DNA of 64,000 nucleotides from contig JAJAPY010000018.1 in NCBI GenBank assembly GCA_020523885.1, positions 1-64,000 on the forward strand, read 5' to 3'. The position numbers and the translations under genes are program-made. Source of the DNA: Candidatus Liberimonas magnetica. Lineage in GTDB: Bacteria; Elusimicrobiota; Endomicrobiia; Endomicrobiales; JAFGIL01. The notes beneath the pieces are model-generated. The model was not told the origin of the DNA, did no database searches, and saw only the letters and a program-made list of their open reading frames with translations. Below, piece after piece: positions 53,827 through 62,932 of this stretch. Within the stretch, counting starts at the first letter, position 1. Every line of letters begins with the position of its first letter.

Positions 53827-55908
53827 TCAATCTTTTATTAAGACATTTTCGTTATTTTCTAGAATATTTACCAGATATTTCTTCAGTTCCTGGAGTTTTG
53901 CCAGGTTTTTGCCGGATATATCGGTCAAATAACCGTCCGGAGAGCCTACATTATACAGCTCATATTTTACACCGTCGCGAGTAGGTATATAGATAAGCCT
54001 GTACTTGCCGTCATCAACCATCCTGTGTTTTGCCACGACAACGGTAGCCTTGTATTTGTTTTTAATAACAGGCTCAAGGTTATATGTAAAATCCACTTCC
54101 GAAATGCCTGTTATATCCGGGTAGTTTATTCTCTGTTTCTGATAAAACCCGTCCGTTATGTCGCTGAACCATATACCTGTTTCAGAAAATGCTTTTAATC
54201 CTAAGCTATCTTTTTCTTTTCTTAGTACAGGCATCAAGGATTGCCCGTCAAGTTTTGTTAATTCTTCTTCTCTTGCCAGTGTTCTTTTATTGCCTGCATT
54301 ATATTTGGAATACCCCAAATGTTCCAAAAGCGTGGGCATAACATCTATCTCTCTTGTTACGCAATCGATCTTTGTCTTAGCATACTCATTCTTGGGGAAT
54401 TTAATGATCAAAGGTAACTTTATTGCATAAGGCCCTCTCAAATGCTCGCCATGGCCTATTGACCACCCGTTCTCATAAAGGTTCTCTCCGTGGTCTGCTG
54501 TTATGATTATGATAGTATTATCATACAGGCCGTTTTTCTTTAAATATTCTACAGCCGTTGCTACGGATGAATCAAAAGCGCTTACACACCCGTCGTACAA
54601 GGCATTTATCTGCTTAATATCGTCCTCGGTTATTTTTTCTTTTTCATAAATGGTCGGAGGCTTATGATACTTATACCTGCCAGTATAACCGTCTGGAGTA
54701 TACTTTTTATAAAACGGGTATGGGGCAGCATAAGGAAAATGGGTTGCGGAATAAAATGTCAGGCAAAAGAATTTTTCATTTTTTTTTAGGCAGTTTAAAT
54801 TAGATTCAAGTTCCTTTTCAAGGATAAAGGGGTCTGCATTATTTGCAAACTCTTTTAACTCCGGGAATACCTTCCTTGCGAAGTTATTGGTCAAATAGGG
54901 CAAAAGGAAAAAATGCATTTCAAGGCTTCTCTGGTTTATTAAAGTCACAAAATTAAAATACGGCGCAGCTATTCTTTCAAAACCTATCTGCATCCTTGAA
55001 AAAACATCTCCGGCAAAATCACCCACGACGGCAGTTGAATAGCCTGCATTTTTTAAATCCTCGACGAAACTGTAAGGCCGGAGATCCCTGTTCCACTTAT
55101 CAGGGAACATGTGCCTGACACCGTGATGCACGGGGAATCGGCCTGTTAATAGTGATATCATCGCAGGGAACGTGCGGGGCAGAGAACTGAAATGAGACCT
55201 GAAGATGACTCCTTCATCGATCAAAGCATTGATGTTAGGAGCCAGGTCTTTTCTATCATATACTCTGTCGAACCTTAAGGAATCAGACGCAAGTATTAAA
55301 ATATTCGGGCCTGTATTCTGTACGTATCTTTTTGGAAATATGATGATTTTTACTATACAAACAGATAAAACAAATACTAGAACACAGGAAATTATATATA
55401 AGCTTCGTTTAAAATTCCGTAACATCCAGGAGATAAGCGAAAAACCAAAAAAAAGACAAAGGAAGTAATTAAATGTTTTGAAGAACCCGAAAGGTATGCT
55501 ATCAGTTATAAAGACCTGGAAAGACCTTAATATGCCGCCTCTATCGTAGAATGTTTCAGTATATAACTGCGGGTATATTTTTATGCTGTATATGAGTAAA
55601 TATGAAGTTATAAACACAAGTAAAAAAAATTTCATCCCTTTAAACTTGAAGACTGTGTTTTGGCCTATAAATTCAACTATGAAGCCTGTCAATAATCCTA
55701 GACTTAAATATGCTAAGAGTATTTTCAACTGTATAAAAATAACTTCAGGCCAAAACCTCGAAACGATAAACTTGCTTACTTCGGACTGTTTAACTCCCAT
55801 AGCGCTGAAACCTGCATTCCATAATAAGGATATAACAAAAAGGAACAGGTAAAAGAATATCCCGCTATAAATACCGTTGAAAAATAAATACTTGGATATT
55901 TTATTCAT
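53827..55908 (-). CDS. LtaS/EptA-like alkaline-phosphatase-superfamily enzyme, Thr type
   Basis: 693 aa. Five membrane helices in the first ~190 residues, then an extracytoplasmic sulfatase-like domain (PNILILASDSLRFD; DHGENLYENGWSIGHGEHL). The catalytic residue aligns with Thr246 in RTFPAMISLLTGRFP, as in EptA, LtaS and OpgB-type enzymes that move phosphoethanolamine or phosphoglycerol. A role in LPS or surface-glycan decoration is plausible. It lies 40 nt upstream of the Ser-type paralogue. Confidence 0.83.
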   Translation of the reverse strand: MNKISKYLFFNGIYSGIFFYLFLFVISLLWNAGFSAMGVKQSEVSKFIVSRFWPEVIFIQLKILLAYLSLGLLTGFIVEFIGQNTVFKFKGMKFFLLVFITSYLLIYSIKIYPQLYTETFYDRGGILRSFQVFITDSIPFGFFKTFNYFLCLFFGFSLISWMLRNFKRSLYIISCVLVFVLSVCIVKIIIFPKRYVQNTGPNILILASDSLRFDRVYDRKDLAPNINALIDEGVIFRSHFSSLPRTFPAMISLLTGRFPVHHGVRHMFPDKWNRDLRPYSFVEDLKNAGYSTAVVGDFAGDVFSRMQIGFERIAAPYFNFVTLINQRSLEMHFFLLPYLTNNFARKVFPELKEFANNADPFILEKELESNLNCLKKNEKFFCLTFYSATHFPYAAPYPFYKKYTPDGYTGRYKYHKPPTIYEKEKITEDDIKQINALYDGCVSAFDSSVATAVEYLKKNGLYDNTIIIITADHGENLYENGWSIGHGEHLRGPYAIKLPLIIKFPKNEYAKTKIDCVTREIDVMPTLLEHLGYSKYNAGNKRTLAREEELTKLDGQSLMPVLRKEKDSLGLKAFSETGIWFSDITDGFYQKQRINYPDITGISEVDFTYNLEPVIKNKYKATVVVAKHRMVDDGKYRLIYIPTRDGVKYELYNVGSPDGYLTDISGKNLAKLQELKKYLVNILENNENVLIKD

Positions 55909-55918
55909 TTTTAAAGTC

Positions 55919-56875
55919 TCATTTATACAGAGAAGAGATGGCGGAAAAAACTTCTTGTGGGGTTATTTCCATCATTGCATTTTTCTTAATTACTGTGTTT
56001 TTTTCTAAAGGAAACGGCCCTACCTGGCCCGGATCGGTCAGAGCGAACAATGCCACAACCGGCACTTGAAGGCTTGCGGCCAGATGCATAGCCCCGGAAT
56101 CTATGCCGGCAAATAACCTTGCTTTTTTCATAAGCGCCGCAAGAGGCATTATCCCTTCGTTAGGAACAAATATCCTGACAGGCCCGTTTACATCTTTAGC
56201 TATCGCCGCCAGTTCTCCATATTCATTCGGAGCTCCTGTAAGTACGGGGATAAGGCTCGTATTTTTTATCAGCTGGATAACTTTTACCCAGTTTTCTTTT
56301 ATCCAGCATTTTTCTTTTCTTTTTTTGCTTGCACCGGGAGATATAACGACAAAACCGGAAGTTATCCTTTCTTTTGCAAGCCAGCTCTGAGCTTTATTCA
56401 GTTCTATCTCAGGGACCGCAACAAGCCCTGAATAATCATCCGGTATACCGGTTAAACCAAGGCTGCCGGCAAGGCTTTTGTTATTAGCTATTGACGGAAC
56501 ACCCATTCTTGGTGTCTTGTTTGTCAAAAGGGAGTTTAAGGAAGCGGTTTGAAACCCGTACCTTTGAGGTATATTCGAAAAATAACTCAACAACAGCGAT
56601 TCCGGCGATTCAGAAAATAATACTGACTTTTTAAAGCCTTCCTTTTTTAATTTATTCAATAAGTCTAACTTACTAAATAAATCATCAGGTTTAATTATAA
56701 CTTCATCTACAAAACCCGCCGCTTTTAAGATAGCGGCAAACTCCTTTCTTGCTAAAGAATATATCTTTTTATCCTGCCAGGTTTTTCTTGCTGCGGCTAA
56801 TAAAGGAAAGCTAAAAAGAAGGTCACCCAGCTGGTTCATATGGAAAAATATTACTTTTTCTTTTTCTATATCCAT
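55919..56875 (-). CDS. Family 9 glycosyltransferase (heptosyltransferase)
   Basis: 318 aa. FFHMNQLGDLLFSFPLL keeps the catalytic Asp, and GIDSGAMHLAASLQVPVVALF with the final GPFPLEKN marks GT9. It adds heptose or a related sugar to the core. It overlaps the upstream GT9 gene by 10 nt. Confidence 0.9.
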   Translation of the reverse strand: MDIEKEKVIFFHMNQLGDLLFSFPLLAAARKTWQDKKIYSLARKEFAAILKAAGFVDEVIIKPDDLFSKLDLLNKLKKEGFKKSVLFSESPESLLLSYFSNIPQRYGFQTASLNSLLTNKTPRMGVPSIANNKSLAGSLGLTGIPDDYSGLVAVPEIELNKAQSWLAKERITSGFVVISPGASKKRKEKCWIKENWVKVIQLIKNTSLIPVLTGAPNEYGELAAIAKDVNGPVRIFVPNEGIMPLAALMKKARLFAGIDSGAMHLAASLQVPVVALFALTDPGQVGPFPLEKNTVIKKNAMMEITPQEVFSAISSLYK

Positions 56876-57846
56876 TTTTTTATTTTACCTAAAACCTCTT
56901 CAGGTTTTATATCTTTTAAGCACGGAAAATCTTTGCAAATAGGGCTTGTCCTGCACGGAGAGCAGGGATAATCTTTTTTCAATATAGACAGTTTTTTTGA
57001 AACAGGGGACGTTTCATTCACATCAGAACCGCCGAATATCATTACAACCGGTATATCAAGCGAAGCAGCAAGCTGCATAGGGCCAGTATCCCCGCCTATT
57101 ACTACTTTGGAATTGCCTAATATCACAACCAGCTCATGTATAGAAGTCTTACCGCATAAATCCATAACTCTCTCACCCGATGTTTTAAAAGGCAGGCTCT
57201 TGTTCCCAAGAATAACGATTTTTGTTTTTTCAAATTCTTTAAGAAGAAGGGTAGCGAGTTCTTCGTAATAGGCAAGCGGCCAGATTTTGGAAAGACCGCG
57301 TGAAAAAGGAAGCATAGCAATTACCTTTTCACCCGGACCAAGTTTAAGGTTATCAATGATGTTTTTCCCTGTTTCCTTAACCTCTTTGGGTATCTTTATG
57401 TTGAATTCAGGGTTTATTTTTTGTCCTGACAGATAGCGTACGGTTTCAAGATTCCTTTTTATCGCATTTAAATTTTTATTTTCCGGATAAACTTCTCTGA
57501 TAAAAATATTACTAAATTCTTTTAAACCCGGGACACCTATTTTTTCTTTTGCTCCTGAAAGAAAAGATATCAAACCTGTCCGGAATAATCCCTGAAGGTC
57601 TATGACCAGATCAAATTTTTCCTTTCTGATAAGGCGTACTACCCTCGCAAACTCTTTTATGCCGCCTTTCCTGTCCCAGACTATCGTATTATCCAGGCCG
57701 GGGAAAAGCGCTAGTATATCTTTAAAAGAATCAAAAACAAGCCATGTAATATGGGAATCATTATAGAGCTTTTTTAAAGCAGCAATCACAGGATTTGCAT
57801 GTATAATGTCTCCGAATGAGCTTGGTTTTATTATTAATATCTTCAT
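56866..57846 (-). CDS. Family 9 glycosyltransferase (heptosyltransferase)
   Basis: 326 aa. MKILIIKPSSFGDIIHANPVI (Asp conserved), FDLVIDLQGLFRTGL, GGDTGPMQLAASLDIPVVMIF and a C-terminal Cys pair (PCSPCRTSP) identify a WaaC/WaaF-class enzyme. It is separated from the DUF374-GT9 fusion by two intergenic elements. Confidence 0.92.
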   Translation of the reverse strand: MKILIIKPSSFGDIIHANPVIAALKKLYNDSHITWLVFDSFKDILALFPGLDNTIVWDRKGGIKEFARVVRLIRKEKFDLVIDLQGLFRTGLISFLSGAKEKIGVPGLKEFSNIFIREVYPENKNLNAIKRNLETVRYLSGQKINPEFNIKIPKEVKETGKNIIDNLKLGPGEKVIAMLPFSRGLSKIWPLAYYEELATLLLKEFEKTKIVILGNKSLPFKTSGERVMDLCGKTSIHELVVILGNSKVVIGGDTGPMQLAASLDIPVVMIFGGSDVNETSPVSKKLSILKKDYPCSPCRTSPICKDFPCLKDIKPEEVLGKIKKWI

Positions 57847-57882
57847 AATATTTATTTTTATATGAATCCGGTCTTAAAAGGT

Positions 57883-57959
57883 GTCATTCTCATGAAAATG
57901 GGAATCCAGTAAGTGCAGAGTCCAACGAAAGATTGGATTCCTGCTTTCGCAGGAATGAC
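57883..57959. repeat. GTCAT-type palindromic element, copy 2
   Basis: Arms GTCATTCTCATGAAAATGGG and TGGATTCCTGCTTTCGCAGG, ending AATGAC, ~77 bp. Same family as 12910-12984 and 61819-61893. Confidence 0.65.
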
Positions 57960-57980
57960 AAAATCAGACTTTTTAGAGTG

Positions 57981-58080
57981 GAACCCCTCCGGCAGGAGCC
58001 GGAGGCTCCTTTGAACAACGTGACATCCCGCCATCATTACATTCATTCCCGCCAAGGCGGGACTTACATCACGGCGGGGT
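57981..58080. mobile_element. PATE/IS200-IS605-like non-autonomous element, copy B
   Basis: Left hairpin CCTCCGG-(6)-CCGGAGG (57986-58005); core CATCATTACATTCAT; right hairpin TCCCGCC-AA-GGCGGGA (58047-58062) inside an outer stem CCCGCC/GGCGGG. Same layout as 24639-24745. Confidence 0.6.
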
Positions 58081-58092
58081 AACCTCTTATAT

Positions 58093-59778
58093 TTAATCTT
58101 TGATTCCTAATTGTATTTTTGCTGCTTCAAAAACATCCTGGACACTGATGCGTTCCATGCATACCTTCGTTCTACAGTTCCGTTCCCTGCACGGCTGACA
58201 GTCCACTTTTTTTGTGACTATTATTGTGTCACCTTTATAAGGGCCCGTCCGGCCCGGATCAGTCGGCCCTATTATGGCAACAGTCGGAAGGCCCAGAGCA
58301 ACCGCTATATGCATGGGCCCGGCTTCATTTCCAATGAACAAACTGCTTTTTTTGTACAATGCCATTAACTCTTTTAAATCTAATTTATCGGTCAAATCTT
58401 TAACATCGCTTTTAGAAGAAGACCTTATCTTTTCATTTAATCCTTTCTCTTTACTTCCGCCTTCTTTCCCCCCGATCAGAATAACCTCGGCTTTTAGTTC
58501 GAGTACTAACCTGTTTATGAGCTCGCTGTACCTTTCCGGGAACCATCTTCTTGCGACCCAACCGCCGCCAGGATGTATTAATATCAGTGGTTTAGCACGG
58601 TCGATCTTCAGGGCCTTTAATATCTCATCAACTTTTGTGGATTTCTCTTCATCTACATTGAATTTATAATCAATCTTTCCCGTATCACAGCCAAGGTATG
58701 CCGCAACTTCAAGATGCCTCTCTATGCAGTGCATATTTTGGCTTGGGGCCTTTATCTCTCTGGATATAAGCCAGGATAATTCTCTCATCCCGTTAGTAGA
58801 CGACGAAGCCAGTTTAAAATGCGCACCAGCCAGCCAGGCCATAAAAGCGGATTTAAAAAGACCGTGCAAGTCGAGGCTTACATCTATTTCTTTTTTCCTT
58901 AAACTTTCTTTCAGGCTTCTCAGGTAAGTATATGACACATTGCTTCTGTCAAAGACTATTATTTCATCAAGGTCGGGATTTCCTTCTAAAAGTGGAGCAC
59001 AGCGTTCATCGACAAACCAGCCTATCCAGGCTTTCGGATATTTCTTTCTTAAAACCGATAAGGTCGGCAAAGAGAATACAACATCCCCCATACGGCTCGG
59101 CTGTATCATAAGTATCTTCGGATTAGGATGATGTTCAAGGTACTCCCTCGGCTCTTTTGACCAGTAATACTTGTGCGTAAAAGCTGTCAATTCTTCCATT
59201 GAATTTTTCATTTCAGCCAGGTATCCGGCAAGGGCTTTATCTTCCTTGACCTCTATCGGTTTACCGTAACAGACTACAGCAGGGCTGAAAGGAACAGGCA
59301 TCTCATACTTGTCCCAGGCTTTAGTGAACACTATACGATGTTTTGAGGCGCTGATAGCAGGAATATACATCGTGTTGGATTTCATAGGAAGATAGGCTAC
59401 TCCAGGTTTTATTTCGTGATAGGGCCCCCGCGGCCCATCTACGGCAAAAGCACAGGAAAAACCTTTTCTTATAAGCCTTATCATCTCTACCAATGCCCGC
59501 TCGCCCCCCCTGGATGAAGAACCTCTTACTACATTATATCCGAAGCGTTTTAATATGCCTGCCTGCATCTCGCCGTCTTTTGAAAGGCTGCTCATTATCA
59601 CAACGCCTTGATTTTTATGACAATAACACAGAATAAACTGCTCGCCGTGCCAGAAACCAAAAACAACATTTTTTCTTTCTTTCCATACCTGGCTGTTTAT
59701 TCTCCTGATCCGCAAGGTTATGCCTATCAAATTTATTATTATCCATCCTAATAACGATAATATTTCTGTTTTTGCCAT
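58093..59778 (-). CDS. DUF374-type acyltransferase fused to a family 9 glycosyltransferase
   Basis: 561 aa. Residues ~1-200 are DUF374 (lysophospholipid-acyltransferase clan): FWHGEQFIL, SLSKDGEMQ, VRGSSSRGGERAL and VDGPRGPYHEIKPG. Residues ~223-561 are a GT9: ILMIQPSRMGDVVFSLPTL with the catalytic Asp, and the NEAGPMHIAVALGLPTVAI donor site. The two activities normally belong to separate genes of lipid A/core assembly. Fusion implies that acyl and heptosyl transfer act on the same membrane intermediate. It follows waaA. Confidence 0.9.
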   Translation of the reverse strand: MAKTEILSLLGWIIINLIGITLRIRRINSQVWKERKNVVFGFWHGEQFILCYCHKNQGVVIMSSLSKDGEMQAGILKRFGYNVVRGSSSRGGERALVEMIRLIRKGFSCAFAVDGPRGPYHEIKPGVAYLPMKSNTMYIPAISASKHRIVFTKAWDKYEMPVPFSPAVVCYGKPIEVKEDKALAGYLAEMKNSMEELTAFTHKYYWSKEPREYLEHHPNPKILMIQPSRMGDVVFSLPTLSVLRKKYPKAWIGWFVDERCAPLLEGNPDLDEIIVFDRSNVSYTYLRSLKESLRKKEIDVSLDLHGLFKSAFMAWLAGAHFKLASSSTNGMRELSWLISREIKAPSQNMHCIERHLEVAAYLGCDTGKIDYKFNVDEEKSTKVDEILKALKIDRAKPLILIHPGGGWVARRWFPERYSELINRLVLELKAEVILIGGKEGGSKEKGLNEKIRSSSKSDVKDLTDKLDLKELMALYKKSSLFIGNEAGPMHIAVALGLPTVAIIGPTDPGRTGPYKGDTIIVTKKVDCQPCRERNCRTKVCMERISVQDVFEAAKIQLGIKD

Positions 59779-59799
59779 ATTACCCTATGCTTTTATCTA

Positions 59800-59830
59800 A
59801 GCCATTACCGATGCGGGATCGGTAATGGCT
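59800..59830. other. Perfect 13-bp hairpin between waaA and the DUF374-GT9 gene
   Basis: AGCCATTACCGAT, 5-nt loop GCGGG, ATCGGTAATGGCT. There is no U-tract on the minus strand. It may slow RNase decay or tune read-through. Confidence 0.6.
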
Positions 59831-59833
59831 TTA

Positions 59834-61087
59834 TTATTCCATTATTTTATTTACTATATCCAATGTCCGCTCTATAGAACCTGTCTGGCTTTCAAAGGCT
59901 TTTTTTGCTTTTTGGCCGGTATCTAAGCGGGTATTCTTGTCAGAGATTAATTCACCGGCTTTTGCGGCCAATTCATCTTCATTTTTTACCTCTATAGCTC
60001 CGCCGTATTCTTTAAGTATTTTAGATTCATTTGAAAAGTTTTCCATATAAGGGCCGAACAATATCGGTTTAGCACAGCGTGCGGGTTCTATCGGGTTCTG
60101 CCCTCCTTTATCCACAAGCGAGCCTCCAACAAAAACAATATCGCTCATAGGATAGAAATTCTGCAGCTCTCCGAAACTATCCAACAAAAAGCAGTCAAAT
60201 TTATCGTTTGTAATAGAAGACCTTTTAGTATATGCTATGTTATTTTTTTCAAATAACCGGATTATTTCATGGATCCTTTCAAGGTGCCTTGGAGCAATTA
60301 AAAGTTTTACCCCTTTATTTGATGCTATTACCTTCTTCCAGGCATTAATAATTATCTCTTCTTCTTTGCTTCTGGTGCTGGCACACAGCCATATTAAGTC
60401 AGTATCATTAAAATTGAAATCTCTGCGTGAAAACTCATTTCCTGAAGAAAGGAAATTATATTTGAGGTTGCCCGTATTTTTCACATTTTCGCTGCTGCAT
60501 CCGAGGCTTATGAACCTTTCCATATCCTTTTGCGACCTTGCAGATATAAAATCTATCTTTCTTAAGAGCTTTTGCCATAAGAATTTTAGCCTTAAATAAT
60601 TCGGGTATGAATGATCCGACAATCTTGCATTAATTATTATTACTCTTAGATTATTCTTTTTTGCGGTGTTTATCATGCCCGGCCAGAGTTCTGTTTCTAT
60701 GATGAGCAGGACATCCGGCAGAAATGAATCTATGAATTTCTGAACGATAAAAGTAAAATCAAGCGGAGCATAATAAATATGATCTGAAAGTTTATTATTT
60801 ACCGCATATTCTTTGGCGGACCGGGTTAAAACAGTTATGACCACAGTATATTTTTCCTTCAACGGTTTTGCCAAGGATTCCACAACCCTTATTTCTCCGA
60901 GAGAAGCGCAGTGGATCCACAATACCTTCTTGGACTTTTCATCCAGAACATTTTTTTCAAAAAATCCAAACCTTTCCTTTATCCCCGGGGAAAAGTCTGT
61001 ATAAAAGCGTTTTCTATTATGCAGGTATAGGAATATTACGGCAGGGACCAACAGAATAAATAGGAATAGATTGTAGAAAAAAATCAT
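59834..61087 (-). CDS. waaA: 3-deoxy-D-manno-octulosonic acid transferase
   Basis: 417 aa. An N-terminal membrane helix precedes the GT-B fold. The catalytic Glu lies in WIHCASLGEIRVVES; PLDF, ETELWPGMI, NARLSD and FVGGSLVDKGGQNPIEPA follow, typical of KdtA. It adds one or more Kdo residues to lipid A; number not predictable. It starts the LPS core block in the direction of transcription. Confidence 0.96.
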   Translation of the reverse strand: MIFFYNLFLFILLVPAVIFLYLHNRKRFYTDFSPGIKERFGFFEKNVLDEKSKKVLWIHCASLGEIRVVESLAKPLKEKYTVVITVLTRSAKEYAVNNKLSDHIYYAPLDFTFIVQKFIDSFLPDVLLIIETELWPGMINTAKKNNLRVIIINARLSDHSYPNYLRLKFLWQKLLRKIDFISARSQKDMERFISLGCSSENVKNTGNLKYNFLSSGNEFSRRDFNFNDTDLIWLCASTRSKEEEIIINAWKKVIASNKGVKLLIAPRHLERIHEIIRLFEKNNIAYTKRSSITNDKFDCFLLDSFGELQNFYPMSDIVFVGGSLVDKGGQNPIEPARCAKPILFGPYMENFSNESKILKEYGGAIEVKNEDELAAKAGELISDKNTRLDTGQKAKKAFESQTGSIERTLDIVNKIME

Positions 61088-61217
61088 TTAGGTGGTTTTG
61101 CACGGGAAAAACATGGAATAAAAGAAAAACTTCTATCTTTTTACTCAAGTTCCCTTGGTTTAGTGGTAGAGTTGATACCGGCTTAAAGGAAATTTTAAAG
61201 CCGGCTCCGGCCTTGCT

Positions 61218-61793
61218 TTACCTCTTCTTTTTTGTGTTTGGGACCCAGAAAAACACTCCGCAGGATGTATATTGAGGCTGAAGCTCTTTGCTTTCCAGCA
61301 AATTCACGCCTATTTTATCAACTGAGATCATTTTAAATATTTTTTCCAGAACTGCATAAGAAGATACTTTCTGGCGTTCCGATATTTCACAGCTTTCTTC
61401 TTTTGCTTCATCGGACAGGAGCCTGTTTATGAAATTAGCCGACTGCTCCAAAGCTTCAAGAAAAATAGAATGAAGTATCTTTTCTAAAAGGTTTTCTGAA
61501 GCTTCCTTGGCATCGGTTATATCCTTTTCAACGGCACTGCCCAGAGTAGCAACAAAAAAACTCGCAGCGATCCAGCCTTCTGGCATATCCACTCCGAGCT
61601 CAAAATCTATTTTTTCTTTAGGTATGGTTTCAAAAACAGCAGACGGTTTAACGGCTTTCTCAAACCTTGCTTTTTCCCTTTTTACAGCTTCTTCAAGCTG
61701 CAGCGTGATTTCAGAGATGTTGGCCGTAGCCTTCAAAAACCGCAATATTTCCCTGAACCGCAAGTTTATCTTAAATCCCTTTATCTTTTTCAA
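61218..61793 (-). CDS. Unrecognised 191-aa protein
   Basis: 191 aa, mainly helical, with no membrane segment. PEGWIAASFFVATLGSAVEKD (res. ~74-94) and LEALEQSANFINRLLSDEA at ~114-132 are reminiscent of the methionine-synthase activation (AdoMet-binding) fold seen in stand-alone B12-associated proteins, and the Y-T-S-C-G-V-F-F end resembles its Ser/Cys pocket. The match is weak and by eye only. It lies between secF and waaA and shares no obvious pathway with either. Confidence 0.55.
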   Translation of the reverse strand: MKKIKGFKINLRFREILRFLKATANISEITLQLEEAVKREKARFEKAVKPSAVFETIPKEKIDFELGVDMPEGWIAASFFVATLGSAVEKDITDAKEASENLLEKILHSIFLEALEQSANFINRLLSDEAKEESCEISERQKVSSYAVLEKIFKMISVDKIGVNLLESKELQPQYTSCGVFFWVPNTKKKR

Positions 61794-61818
61794 TCGTTAT
61801 CCCTAAAGATAGCTAGTT

Positions 61819-61893
61819 GTCATGCCCGTGAAAACAGGCACCAAGAGTTTCCTAAACCGCAGGAAGATAGATTCCCTCTTTCGCGGGAATGAC
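61819..61893. repeat. GTCAT-type palindromic element, copy 3
   Basis: Left GTCATGCCCGTGAAAACAGG, right ATTCCCTCTTTCGCGGGAAT plus GAC. It is 75 bp long and lies upstream of the 191-aa gene. Confidence 0.6.
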
Positions 61894-61973
61894 TTAGCTT
61901 CGAATTCAAATCTCAAAACTATAGTTTTCTTCGTACTAGATTATCCAATTTGGATACACCTGGTCCTTAAAGA

Positions 61974-62900
61974 TTATTTTTTATATTTTAAAGTCGCTAT
62001 TTTCTGCATTCTTTTTTTCTTGAAGATTTCCCACTCGTAGATCAGCGGGCTTGCGATAAATATAGTTGAATAAGATCCGATAATTACGCCTATAAGAAGC
62101 GCAAACGCAAAATCATGTATCACTTCGCCGCCAAAAAGGAACAGCCCGATAACCACGATAAAAACAGTAAATGACGTTATCACGGTCCTTGACAGGGTCT
62201 GGTTTATACTGTCATTTAATATTTTATAGAACGTTTCTTTGGTATAAAAACGGAGGTTGTCCCTTATCCGGTCAAAAATTACTATCGTATCGTTGATAGA
62301 ATAACCTGCCAGGGTCAAAAGTGCGGCTACAACCGTGACCGTTATCTCTTTGTTGAGCACAGAAAACAACCCGAAGGTTATAAAAACATCATGAAACAAC
62401 GCCACAACGCCAGCCGTACCCCACAACCCCGAATGAAAACGAAACGCCACGTAAACTATTATGCCGAGCATCGAAAAAACCACCGCCAGGTATGCCTGCT
62501 TCGCAAGATGCCTTCCTACCGTAGGCCCGACAAACTCCTTTCTTTCAATAACCGGCTTAAATTCCATGTACTTCTGACTCAAGACATCTATCACTTTGGC
62601 TGCAAAAGCATCCGAGTCAATATTCTGATGTTTGACCCTGAGAATAACGGAGTTACCCGAACTCTGGAGTTCAGTGCCCGTAATACCGGCCTCGTTAAGG
62701 GTTGAGCGTAAAGCTACCATTTCGACAGGTTTATCAAAACCAATCTGTATAAGTAGACCGCCTACAAAATCAATCCCGTAATTCGGGCCGCCCCTGAGTA
62801 TTATTGACACTATCCCTAAAAGAATAAAAAAACCTGAAACTCCGTAAAAAAAATATCTTTTCCCTACAAAATCAACGTTAGTTTTTTTTAACAGTTCCAC
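61974..62900 (-). CDS. secF: Protein translocase subunit SecF
   Basis: 308 aa. Six membrane helices. The periplasmic loop and the conserved GIDFVGGLLIQI near the start and TVAALLTLAGYSINDTIVIFD and the NQTLSRTVITSF motif are SecF signatures. It uses proton motive force to pull preproteins through SecYEG. It follows secD by 32 nt. Confidence 0.97.
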   Translation of the reverse strand: MELLKKTNVDFVGKRYFFYGVSGFFILLGIVSIILRGGPNYGIDFVGGLLIQIGFDKPVEMVALRSTLNEAGITGTELQSSGNSVILRVKHQNIDSDAFAAKVIDVLSQKYMEFKPVIERKEFVGPTVGRHLAKQAYLAVVFSMLGIIVYVAFRFHSGLWGTAGVVALFHDVFITFGLFSVLNKEITVTVVAALLTLAGYSINDTIVIFDRIRDNLRFYTKETFYKILNDSINQTLSRTVITSFTVFIVVIGLFLFGGEVIHDFAFALLIGVIIGSYSTIFIASPLIYEWEIFKKKRMQKIATLKYKK

Positions 62901-62932
62901 CTTAACCTCCTAATGTTATCTAAAAGATCATG

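Noticed and set aside
61150-61200. tRNA-like string GGTTTAGTGGTAGAGTTG
   Set aside because: Resembles a D-arm only; no matching acceptor stem, anticodon arm or TTCRA T-loop follows.
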